Part shown: positions 47,110-53,941 of the stretch, one piece after another
Numbering within the stretch: position 1 is the stretch's first letter
Layout: each line of letters opens with the position of its first letter
NCBI RefSeq assembly: GCF_009834565.1
Contig: NZ_CP019428.1
Location: 3,968,001-4,032,000 of the forward strand
Origin: Pseudomonas sp. R76
Lineage (GTDB): Bacteria > Pseudomonadota > Gammaproteobacteria > Pseudomonadales > Pseudomonadaceae
DNA: 64,000 nt
Direction: 5' to 3'
Translations under genes and position numbers: made by a program
The notes under the pieces: model-generated
Told to the model about the DNA's origin: nothing
What the model saw: the letters and a program-made list of their open reading frames with translations, nothing else
Databases searched by the model: none

Positions 47110-47255
47110 AGCTGCCAACGCTCGCGGTCAAGCGAGTTAAGGTGGCAGCTGTACGCGGGTTGACCGACCGGTTGTCAACGAACCCGGCATACCCAAAGGT
47201 ATCCCGCGCACAACTGCCGCGACACAATACCTCAGGCATAAAAAAAACGCCTGAG
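47110..47255 (-). ncRNA. Structured leader RNA, copy A (C4-like three-way junction)
   Basis: Read on the minus strand: hairpin CTCAGGC / GCCTGAG (47255-47249 with 47237-47231); then P1 GTGCGCGGG (47211-47203) pairing CCCGCGTAC (47159-47151), closing two hairpins, ATACC-TTTG-GGTAT and TTGAC / GTCAA; then AGCTGCCA (47150-47143) pairing TGGCAGCT (47117-47110) around an inner hairpin CTCGC / GCGAG. The layout resembles C4 antisense RNAs of phages P1/P7 and relatives. Ends just before the ribosome site of copy A, so translational control is likely. Confidence 0.6.
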
Positions 47256-47424
47256 ATAGGTACAGGGCGTAGCGTTTCGTTAACAAGGTCGGACGGTCAA
47301 ATCCGATCGCTGAATTGGCAGCGACGGCAGTGAGGTTAGTCAGCGCCCTTCCGACCGACAACCTGAAACCCTTGTGGGAAACGTCTGATCGAGCGCGCCT
47401 CCCAAAACCCAGTGAAGATCAAAC

Positions 47425-47513
47425 TGTGGGAGCGGGCTTGCCCGCGATGGCGGTGTGTCAGGTAAAAAACTGTTGGCTGACCCACCGCTATCGCAGGCAA
47501 GCCAGCTCCCACA
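47425..47513. repeat. REP pair with heterotypic arms, copy in unit B
   Basis: Left arm GAGCGGGCTTGCCCG, right arm inverse of GAGCTGGCTTGCCTG; the spacer differs from the copy at 46637 (GTAAAAAACTGTTGGCTGAC). Confidence 0.9.
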
Positions 47514-47537
47514 TTTTTTCGACCGTGTTAACAATCC

Positions 47538-47873
47538 TTATGCCGTCGGGTGGGCCACATTCAGCGCTTTATCCACCAACAACTGCACCCCTTCCAGCAT
47601 CCGACAAATGCCCAGCGCGACATTACGTTGCGAGCCTTCGATTTCAAACGCCATATGGTTGGCAATCTCGCTGATGGACGCCAAATCCTGGGAAGCATTG
47701 ACCAGCAAGGTTTCCGTGCCCAGGTCGGCGCGCACGGTGAAGAGCCCGTCGGTGGGCTCGGGGATGGGTTTTGCGGGGTTGAGGTAGTGGTTGATCGCGC
47801 GGTAGGCCACTTCGTGCAGGGTGCTGGTATCGAAGTCTGGTTGGCCTGGGGGGTTTGGGCTGTCTTTGATCAT
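47538..47873 (-). CDS. DUF3077/DUF6124-type small protein, copy B
   Basis: 111 residues from ATG at 47873, amino-acid sequence identical to copy A. Eight silent differences from copy A (for example AGC/AGT-type third-base changes near the 3-prime end). Ribosome site here is TAGGACC, weaker than copy A (CGGAG), so the two may be translated at different rates. Its own leader RNA lies upstream at 47898-48044. Confidence 0.82.
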   Translation of the reverse strand: MIKDSPNPPGQPDFDTSTLHEVAYRAINHYLNPAKPIPEPTDGLFTVRADLGTETLLVNASQDLASISEIANHMAFEIEGSQRNVALGICRMLEGVQLLVDKALNVAHPTA

Positions 47874-47897
47874 GGTGAAGGTCCTAAGATTGAGTGG

Positions 47898-48044
47898 AGC
47901 TGCCAACATTCGCGGTCAAGCGAAGAGGGAGGCAGCTGTACGCGGGTTGACCGACCGGCAATCAAAGGAAATCCGGCATACCCGAAGGTATCCCGCGTAC
48001 AGCCACCGCAACACGATACCTCAGGCGTAAAAAAAACTCCTGAA
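47898..48044 (-). ncRNA. Structured leader RNA, copy B (C4-like three-way junction)
   Basis: Same architecture as copy A: P1 GTACGCGGG (48000-47992) pairing CCCGCGTAC (47946-47938), two enclosed hairpins (ATACC-TTCG-GGTAT; TTGAT / GTCAA), then AGCTGCC / GGCAGCT around TTCGC / GCGAA, and upstream TTCAGG / CCTGAG. Changes keep pairing: G-U to A-U in P1, C-G to U-A in the inner hairpin, C-G to U-G in two stems. P1 can extend to 11 bp in this copy. Confidence 0.6.
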
Positions 48045-48211
48045 ATAGGTTTTTGCCGTAGCAGTACTTCAATTAATCGGACGGTCAAATCCGGTCGCTG
48101 AATTGGCAGCGACGGCAGTGAGGTTAGTCAGCGCCCTTCCGACCGACAACCTGAAACCTTGTGGGAAACGTCCGAACCAAACCAGGTCCCAAAGCCTGAT
48201 GAAGATCAAAA

Positions 48212-48300
48212 TGTGGGAGCGGGCTTGCTCGCGAATGCGGTGTTCCAGTCAACCTTTCTGTGACTGACCTACCGCTTTCGCGAGCAAGCCCGCTCCCACA
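48212..48300. repeat. REP pair (inverted, about 89 bp)
   Basis: TGTGGGAGCGGGCTTGCTCG facing its inverse complement; third REP pair bounding the tandem duplication. Confidence 0.93.
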
Positions 48301-48349
48301 TTTTGAGCTCAGTACATCAGGTAAATGTGTGTACTCGGTCAAATGTGAC

Positions 48350-49309
48350 TTAAGGCAGGAATATGATCTTGTCCGCACTGCCCGTGTTCACTTCCTCATA
48401 GCACTGCACGCCATCCGCCAACGCCACTTCACGCAACCCGGTCGGCAGCGGCAACGAACCCTCATCAAAGAAGCGCCCAAACTGCTCCAGCATCACCGCG
48501 CACTGCTCGCAGTTGTAGAGCAACGAGTTGATCCCCACCACCGAACCGCCTTTGCGATACAACGCCAACGCCGGCAGTTGCACGTGCCCATCCACCGGGG
48601 CGGCGATGATTGCAATACGGCCGAACGGCGCCAGACCGGCGACCGCCGCCGGCAACCAGAAACCGGTGGTGTCAAAGATCACATCCGCGCCGCCCTTGAA
48701 CACGGCATTAACCTGCGCGCCCAATTCTTCCGGTTTGCCCAGGGTAATCGCGTCAAACCCTTGAGCCTGCAGCACCTCAGCCTGATCGGCCTTGCGCACC
48801 GCTGCCAGCACCTGCGCACCGCGGATTTTCGCCAATGCCAGGGCTGCGCTGCCCACGGCGCCATTGGCACCGATCACCAACAACCGCGTGCCTTTGACGA
48901 CACCGCTACGCTCCAGGGCATCCCACGCGGTGGTGTACGGCACACCAAGGCTGGCGGCCTGGGCGAAGCTCAAGTGGGTTGGCTTATGCGCAACGCCCTT
49001 GGCCGACACGGTGAGGTATTGAGCGTGGGAGCCGTCAGCAAAAAAGCCCAGGTCTCGGCCCGTGCCCCACACTTCTTGACCGACCAGTTCCTGCGGCCCC
49101 TCGACCAAAACCCCGGCGAAATCCCGACCAGGAATCCGTGGCAACGTGGTGTAGGGAAAACGCCCGAGCACGTTCTTAACGTCGCTGGGGTTCAGGCCGG
49201 CAGCTTTGACCTGCACCAGGACTTCACCGGCAGCCGGCACCGGCTTGGCAACGTCAACGAAACTCAGGGCGGCGAGGTCGCCGGTGGCGGAAAATTGCAG
49301 TGCGTTCAT
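48350..49309 (-). CDS. Quinone-oxidoreductase-like (zinc-free MDR) enzyme
   Basis: 319 residues from ATG at 49309. MDR features: EVLVQVKAAGLNPSDVKNVL, PGRDFAGVLVEG, and the coenzyme motif LLVIGANGAVGSAALALAK (about 147-165). The Cys/His zinc ligands of true alcohol dehydrogenases are absent, so an NADPH:quinone or enone reductase is likely. Followed by a XapX-domain gene reading the same way from upstream, 30 bp beyond its own start. Confidence 0.87.
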   Translation of the reverse strand: MNALQFSATGDLAALSFVDVAKPVPAAGEVLVQVKAAGLNPSDVKNVLGRFPYTTLPRIPGRDFAGVLVEGPQELVGQEVWGTGRDLGFFADGSHAQYLTVSAKGVAHKPTHLSFAQAASLGVPYTTAWDALERSGVVKGTRLLVIGANGAVGSAALALAKIRGAQVLAAVRKADQAEVLQAQGFDAITLGKPEELGAQVNAVFKGGADVIFDTTGFWLPAAVAGLAPFGRIAIIAAPVDGHVQLPALALYRKGGSVVGINSLLYNCEQCAVMLEQFGRFFDEGSLPLPTGLREVALADGVQCYEEVNTGSADKIIFLP

Positions 49310-49339
49310 GGCCAATATCCATTGAAGGGAAACAGGGAA

Positions 49340-49513
49340 TCAGGACAACCAACCGCTGACCCACTCGCGCCCCATGGGCCAGAGTTTCTCGCCGAGCAAC
49401 ATGCCCATCAAGCCGACCAGGGCAATGGCAGGTGGCGCGGGTGAGCGGAAGTCCAGGGCACCGTAGATCACGCCGACAAACAGGCCGATGGCGAGGGAAA
49501 TCAAGTAGTTCAT
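49340..49513 (-). CDS. XapX-domain (DUF1427) membrane protein
   Basis: 57 residues from ATG at 49513: MNYLISLAIGLFVGVIYGAL, DFRSPAPPAIALVGLMGMLL, GEKLW. Two short hydrophobic spans and the family length match XapX proteins, named from a xanthosine operon. Role unknown. Same strand as the downstream quinone-oxidoreductase-like gene (30-bp gap), possibly one transcript. Confidence 0.85.
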   Translation of the reverse strand: MNYLISLAIGLFVGVIYGALDFRSPAPPAIALVGLMGMLLGEKLWPMGREWVSGWLS

Positions 49514-49602
49514 GGGGGCGGCGCCTTGTAGGTTGATGGGCTCAGTGTAGTGAGCGCATGCCTGAAGCATCGGCCAAGTGCTTCAGGATTTCGGCCAAAC
49601 CC

Positions 49603-50367
49603 TCAACCCGCGTAGTGCGACGGCGCCACGCCGAGTTCACGGCGGAACATGTCGCTGAAGCTGCTCGGCGAATAGCCCAACGACCGCGCAATGCCGCTGA
49701 CCGACTGGCCCTGGATCAGCTCCGCCACAGCCGTAGCCAGTTGCACCTGGCGGCGCCATTCGGCAAAGCCCATGCCCAGGTGGTTCTGGAACAGCCGCGC
49801 CAGGGTGCGCACGCTGGCCCCGGCCGCCTCGGCGTGTTGCTCGAACGGGATCTCCAGCGATGGCGCCGCCATCACCGCCTGGCAAGCGTTGACCAAACGG
49901 CGGTCGGCGTCGACCGGCATGGCGATGCGGATCTGCGAGCGGCGTGCCCGCTGCAATTCCAACAGGGCCAGGCCGACTACAGCCTCGTAGTAAACCGCCT
50001 CGCCGTTATCGCCCTGATCGACGAGCGTGACGATCAGCTCGCGCAACAGCCCACCCACTTCAATCACCTGCACCTGGCTGTCCAGCGTCGCCGCCAGGGC
50101 CGGGCGCAAGTAGATGTTGCGCATCTGCAGGTCCGAGACCACGCGAATCCCATGTTCCACGCCCGGCGGCAACCACACCGCACGCTGGGGCGGCACAACC
50201 AGGGCTTCGCGAGGCGTCTCGACCCACATCACGCCGCTCATGGCGTAGAGCAACTGGCCCCAGTCATGGCTGTGGGGCTCTACGTACAACCCACGCGGGT
50301 AGGTGCGCGCCAGGGGTTGCACGGGCACGGCGTGATCACTGAGGTCGGGGGGCGCGGCCAGGGCCAT
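49603..50367 (-). CDS. AraC-family regulator with cupin domain (NimR-like)
   Basis: 254 residues. N-terminal cupin (YVEPHSHDWGQLLYAMSGVM, VVPPQRAVWLPPGVEHGI) and C-terminal AraC domain (VRTLARLFQNHLGMGFAEWR, VSGIARSLGYSPSSFSDMFR). Resembles the NimR subgroup that controls small exporters. Possible targets are the XapX/MDR pair or genes elsewhere; no exporter is directly adjacent. Confidence 0.88.
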   Translation of the reverse strand: MALAAPPDLSDHAVPVQPLARTYPRGLYVEPHSHDWGQLLYAMSGVMWVETPREALVVPPQRAVWLPPGVEHGIRVVSDLQMRNIYLRPALAATLDSQVQVIEVGGLLRELIVTLVDQGDNGEAVYYEAVVGLALLELQRARRSQIRIAMPVDADRRLVNACQAVMAAPSLEIPFEQHAEAAGASVRTLARLFQNHLGMGFAEWRRQVQLATAVAELIQGQSVSGIARSLGYSPSSFSDMFRRELGVAPSHYAG

Positions 50368-50486
50368 GAGCTCTGCATCATCAAGGGTGAACCGCCATGG
50401 TAATGACCGCCGCGCGACAATCCGAGTGAATTTTTACCGCCCACAAGGATCTTTTGCTTACACCATGAAGGCAGGGAGCACTCACG

Positions 50487-50759
50487 ATGGACTTTTCAGC
50501 ACCGGTCAATGGCAAGGCGCGCATTGACTACACCCAGGACACACTGTTCGGGCCTATGGCCAAGCATGCCGAGTGCCAGGTAAGCGTACAGCGCACGCCG
50601 GAGCGCACCGTATTGCGGGTATTCCAGCCGCTGCCGGATGATCTGCACGCGGCGCAAACCGTGGTGTTTGCGCTGGAGGGGCGGCGCACCAGCGCGGTCG
50701 TAAAAGGCCGCCAGCGCATGGCGGACCACAGCGTCAGGTTCGAACTCAAACCCCAATAA
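50487..50759 (+). CDS. Hypothetical 90-residue protein
   Basis: MDFSAPVNGKARIDYTQDTL onward, no signal peptide or membrane span, predicted beta-rich (ECQVSVQRTPERTVLRVFQ, HSVRFELKPQ). ATG at 50487 is preceded by GGGAGCACTCACG with moderate spacing. Coding-like third-position GC bias. I do not recognise the family. Its stop lies at the A-tract of the terminator for the convergent metallothionein gene. Confidence 0.6.
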   Translation: MDFSAPVNGKARIDYTQDTLFGPMAKHAECQVSVQRTPERTVLRVFQPLPDDLHAAQTVVFALEGRRTSAVVKGRQRMADHSVRFELKPQ

Positions 50760-50784
50760 AAAGAGGCCGGTAAAACCGGCCTCT
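50757..50784 (-). terminator. Intrinsic terminator of the metallothionein gene
   Basis: AGAGGCCGGT (50762-50771) and ACCGGCCTCT (50775-50784) form a perfect 10-bp stem with a 3-base loop; on the minus strand it is followed by a T-tract (TTTTTATT). It may also stop the convergent plus-strand gene, but no T-tract follows on that side. Confidence 0.85.
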
Positions 50785-50795
50785 CGCTGACACGC

Positions 50796-50966
50796 TTAAC
50801 CGTGAGCCGACTTGGCGCACTCACAGCCCGTTGGCGCCACACACGGCTCACCATGGGCATGGTGCTCGGCACAGCCCTGACAGCAATAGCCCTTACCGTC
50901 CTTCATTACTGCGTCGGCGCCCAGTACACATTTGCAGTGTGGGCAGTCACAGGTTTTATCTGGCAT
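50796..50966 (-). CDS. Bacterial metallothionein (SmtA/BmtA-like)
   Basis: 56 residues on the minus strand from ATG at 50966 (AAAGGAGTCTGACC ribosome site). Ten Cys at 6, 8, 11, 13, 28, 29, 32, 42, 48 and 50 plus His at 35, 36 and 38; opening MPDKTCDCPHCKC and CCQGCAEHH match SmtA/BmtA-type metallothioneins. Sequesters zinc or cadmium-like ions through two Cys/His clusters. A perfect terminator follows 12 bp after the stop. Too short for common ORF thresholds. Confidence 0.92.
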   Translation of the reverse strand: MPDKTCDCPHCKCVLGADAVMKDGKGYCCQGCAEHHAHGEPCVAPTGCECAKSAHG

Positions 50967-51054
50967 GGTCAGACTCCTTTTTCATGGTCGTCCCGGTGCA
51001 GCGAACGCGGCACCTTAAGAGATGACTCCCGGCAACGCGCCAAGGTTCAGCCCG

Positions 51055-51510
51055 TTAATCGGCCTGACGGGTATTGCTGCGGTACATGAACACCAAGGCC
51101 AGCGCCAGGCAGAGCATCGCCACGATGCGGCTGCCCGACAGTTCGATGGCCGGGTTGCCGAGCCAGCCGAAGTTGTCGATCAGCATGCCCATGCCCAACT
51201 GGCCGACGATCACCGCAACCGTCGCTACCGCCGTACCGACGACGGGCACCGCGCCGACCATCACCATCATGTACACCACACCGAACAACGCGCCGGTCAG
51301 TTGCCATTTGGGCACGTCCAGCAGGCTGACGGCCTGGGCCGGCTCGAAGAAGAAAATCAACAGCGCGGTGGTGATTGCGCCGACCGCAAAGGTCAGCAAA
51401 CTGCTGCGCAATACGCCCACCGCCTGGCCCAGGCGACCATTGATGGCGGCCTGCACACTCAGCACCGCACCCGCAGCAATCACCAGTACTAACAACACAA
51501 TCAGATTCAT
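51055..51510 (-). CDS. DUF606/DMT small transporter subunit (YdcZ-like), second of a pair
   Basis: 151 residues from ATG at 51510; five hydrophobic segments. VLSVQAAINGRLGQAVGVLR, IFFFEPAQAVSLLDVPKWQL and GQLGMGMLIDNFGWLGNPAI are typical of DUF606 half-size transporters. It follows a 162-residue paralogue by 4 bp; such half-size pairs may form heterodimers. Substrate unknown. Confidence 0.88.
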   Translation of the reverse strand: MNLIVLLVLVIAAGAVLSVQAAINGRLGQAVGVLRSSLLTFAVGAITTALLIFFFEPAQAVSLLDVPKWQLTGALFGVVYMMVMVGAVPVVGTAVATVAVIVGQLGMGMLIDNFGWLGNPAIELSGSRIVAMLCLALALVFMYRSNTRQAD

Positions 51511-51514
51511 CGCC

Positions 51515-52003
51515 TTACCCTCGTGCAATCGAAACAAGTGCCGCCACAATCAACACCAAGGCGATCCAGCGCTCGCCATTGACGCGCTTGCGCGCCGTGC
51601 CGAACCAGCCGAAATGGTCGATCAACACACTCTTGCCGACCTGGCCCGAGAGGATCGCGATCATGGTCATGGCAATGCCGATATGCGGCGTGGCTAACGT
51701 CAGCACCACCACGTACATCGGCCCCAGGAAGCCACCGATCAACTGCCAGCGCGGCAAGTCGGTCAGCGCCGGGCCTTTTTGCGGGCCGCTGAACAGCAGC
51801 AGCAAAAACAGGATTGCCGTGCCCACGCCGAAGATGCTCAAGGTCGCCCATAGATGGCCCACCTGCACACCCAGCGGCCCGAGCAGCCCGGCCTCCACCG
51901 ACAGGCCCATGCCCGCCAAAATCACCAGCGGCAATAACAGCAGCCGTAGAAGGTTTTTCTTCGGCGTGGCCTGGGCCACACCCTCGATTGAACGAGCCTG
52001 CAT
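51515..52003 (-). CDS. DUF606/DMT small transporter subunit (YdcZ-like), first of a pair
   Basis: 162 residues, five hydrophobic segments: AGMGLSVEAGLLGPLGVQVG, LPRWQLIGGFLGPMYVVVLT, GQVGKSVLIDHFGWFGTARK. Paralogous to the downstream gene in the same order of motifs. Divergent from a LysR gene (52121), its probable regulator. Confidence 0.88.
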   Translation of the reverse strand: MQARSIEGVAQATPKKNLLRLLLLPLVILAGMGLSVEAGLLGPLGVQVGHLWATLSIFGVGTAILFLLLLFSGPQKGPALTDLPRWQLIGGFLGPMYVVVLTLATPHIGIAMTMIAILSGQVGKSVLIDHFGWFGTARKRVNGERWIALVLIVAALVSIARG

Positions 52004-52120
52004 ACATCACCTGCGTTTCAAGAAATGAACATGGCGCGCATTATCCGGTGGCCGTCCTGTGCGATAAATGGGAGCATGCGGATAACACCTTTGCGCATTA
52101 CGCACAGCCTGGAGGCCATG

Positions 52121-53053
52121 ATGCAGGGCTTGAATGAATTGAGTTTCAAGGCATTGCGCCTGTTTGTTGCGGTGCTGGACCACGGCAGTTTTTCCGAAGT
52201 GGCGCGCCGCGAGAGCCTGGCGCCCTCTTCTATTTCCCGGCAGATCCAGTTGATGGAGCAAGCGCTCGGCCAACAGTTGCTCTACCGCCACACCCGTGCC
52301 GTCAGCCCCACCGAGGCCGGGCGCCTGCTCGGGCACCACGCGCGGTTGATGCTGGAACAACTGGAAACCGCCGGCCAAGCCCTGCAGGAACAGGAAAGCG
52401 AACCCAGCGGCCTGGTGCGTATCAATGCGCCGATGGTGTTCGGCCAGCGTCACCTTTCACCGTGGCTGGGCGAGTTGTGCCGCCGCTATCCCAAGTTGCA
52501 ACTGGATATCCAGCAAACCGACACCTACGTCGACCCACTGCAAGACGGCACCGACCTGCTGTTTCGGATCGGCGTGCTCAACGATTCCGGCATGCAGGCA
52601 CGCATCTTCGCGCCGCAACGTTTTCGCCTCGCCGCCAGCCCTGCCTACCTGGCCCGGCATGGCACACCGCGCCACCCCGACGAGCTGGTTAACCACCAGT
52701 GCCTGGCCTACAAAGGCATCACCGGCCAGCAACGCTGGTTCTTCCGCCGCGACCAAGGCGACTGGACGCCCTACAGCGTCAAAGGCCCGATCACCGGCAA
52801 CCACGCCGACACCCTCACCCACGCCGCCGAGCAAGGCCTGGGGCTGGTGGTGTTTCCGTCCTGGCTGATCGGCGAAGGCTTGCGCGCAGGCACCTTGCAG
52901 GCGGTACTGACCGAGTACGACGTGGCGACGACGTTGGAGCCGCAGCAGATTGCGGCGTTATGGCCAGGAAGCCGGCGGCTGTCGCTGAAGGTGCGCACGG
53001 TGATTGATTATTTTGTGGAGTGTTTTGGGGCGGTGCCGTATTGGGATCGGTGA
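52121..53053 (+). CDS. LysR-family regulator
   Basis: 310 residues from the second of two adjacent ATGs (52121), which gives the better GGAGG spacing. HTH ALRLFVAVLDHGSFSEVARR and SSISRQIQLMEQALGQQLLY; effector domain from about 90 with VRINAPMVFGQRHLSPWLGE. Divergent from the DUF606 pair with 117 bp between. Confidence 0.92.
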   Translation: MQGLNELSFKALRLFVAVLDHGSFSEVARRESLAPSSISRQIQLMEQALGQQLLYRHTRAVSPTEAGRLLGHHARLMLEQLETAGQALQEQESEPSGLVRINAPMVFGQRHLSPWLGELCRRYPKLQLDIQQTDTYVDPLQDGTDLLFRIGVLNDSGMQARIFAPQRFRLAASPAYLARHGTPRHPDELVNHQCLAYKGITGQQRWFFRRDQGDWTPYSVKGPITGNHADTLTHAAEQGLGLVVFPSWLIGEGLRAGTLQAVLTEYDVATTLEPQQIAALWPGSRRLSLKVRTVIDYFVECFGAVPYWDR

Positions 53054-53264
53054 GCTGGCCGAGGTTAGAGGTAAAAATTCCTCGGCGAAAAAGTAGGCTT
53101 GTTCTGATTTTGCGGGCCAGCATTCCCGAGCACAGTACGCGGCAGGCAGACTTCGGCTTAATCTTTTTTGGGAGCATTGCCATGGACGTCGTGTACTACA
53201 AGCAATCACGCGCTAAGCGTGGGTCTTCAACCAGCGGTCGGGCGATCTTTGATAGCTCACGGAG

Positions 53265-53286
53265 TTTTGGCTATATTTGGCCAAAA
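53265..53286. promoter_or_regulatory. Candidate operator of the PIN toxin-antitoxin operon
   Basis: TTTTGGC at 53265-53271 and its inverse complement GCCAAAA at 53280-53286, with an AT-rich centre (TATATTTG) that could hold the -10, 15 bp before the antitoxin start. Typical of antitoxin autorepression sites. Confidence 0.45.
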
Positions 53287-53301
53287 TTTGGAGATAACCC
53301 G

Positions 53302-53541
53302 ATGATTACCGTACCGCTGGGTGAGGCGAAAAATAATCTGTCAAAATTGGTTGATGAGGCCGCTGCCGGCAAAATCATCACCATCGCTAAGCACGGGCGC
53401 GCCATGGCACAACTTGTCCCCATCGGAAAACCCAAAGGTCGGCGAATTGGAGCAATGAAAGGCAAGCTCGTCATCCCGGAAGACTTTGATGCGCCTTTGC
53501 CCGATGACCTCTTGGAGGCGTTTCAAGGCAGCCATTCATGA
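53302..53541 (+). CDS. Phd/YefM-type antitoxin
   Basis: 79 residues from ATG at 53302, ribosome site TTTGGAGATAACC. MITVPLGEAKNNLSKLVDEA followed by GKIITIAKHGRAMAQLVPI matches the Phd fold; the C-terminal tail (EDFDAPLPDDLLEAFQGSHS) is the acidic toxin-binding part. The frame extends upstream to 53020 without conservation. Overlaps the toxin gene by 4 nt. Confidence 0.9.
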   Translation: MITVPLGEAKNNLSKLVDEAAAGKIITIAKHGRAMAQLVPIGKPKGRRIGAMKGKLVIPEDFDAPLPDDLLEAFQGSHS

Positions 53542-53915
53542 GGGTAGTGTTGGATACCCATATTCTGCTTTGGGCATTGAGAGATGACCCCAGGCTGTCC
53601 AGCAAAGCCCGCAAGCTGATGGAGAACGCGGCTGAAATCTATGTCAGCGCTGCCACCTTCTGGGAAATGGCGATAAAGGTCGGCTTAGGCAAACTCGATG
53701 TGGACCTGGATGAAATCCGTGAGTACTGCCTGGAAAGCGGATTCGTCGAATTGCCTATCACCTCTGAACACGCAATTGCGGTAAAGGACCTTGAGCTTCA
53801 TCACAAAGATCCTTTTGATCGGCTTATCGTAGCGACAGCCATCAGTGAACCAATGAAACTGTTAACGGCCGACCCGCAGGTGGCTCAATACACATCCTTG
53901 GCGATCCTGGTGTAG
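53538..53915 (+). CDS. PIN-domain toxin (VapC-type RNase)
   Basis: 125 residues. PIN active-site acids: VLDTHILLWAL (Asp6), FWEMAIKVGLGKL (Glu), and KDPFDRLIVATAI with LTAD near the C-terminus. Length and the DTHxLLW opening match the PIN toxins paired with Phd antitoxins. Overlaps its antitoxin gene by 4 nt. Somewhat lower GC than neighbours, consistent with horizontal mobility. Confidence 0.92.
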   Translation: MRVVLDTHILLWALRDDPRLSSKARKLMENAAEIYVSAATFWEMAIKVGLGKLDVDLDEIREYCLESGFVELPITSEHAIAVKDLELHHKDPFDRLIVATAISEPMKLLTADPQVAQYTSLAILV

Positions 53916-53941
53916 ATCGTCTCAGATCGCGCGTATTCCTA

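Larger units (their letters stand above)
46637..48211. repeat. Tandem duplication, about 787-bp unit (REP + gene + leader RNA)
   Basis: Unit A (46637-47424) and unit B (47425-48211) each contain, in order, a REP pair, a minus-strand 336-bp gene, its structured leader and a conserved distal segment (from the TGACCGTCCG-like stretch through CTTCCGACCGACAACCTGAA). The genes start 787 bp apart. A third REP pair follows at 48212. Gene bodies differ at 8 positions, the leaders at many more. Confidence 0.92.

Noticed and set aside
47137..47361. 74-codon minus-strand ORF in the leader of copy A
   Set aside because: It overlaps the conserved structured leader RNA; conservation follows base pairing, not coding, and copy B keeps the structure but not this frame.
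53181..53301. Upstream extension of the antitoxin frame from an ATG at 53181
   Set aside because: Antitoxin homology and a good ribosome site start at 53302; the extension would read through the TTTTGGC operator.
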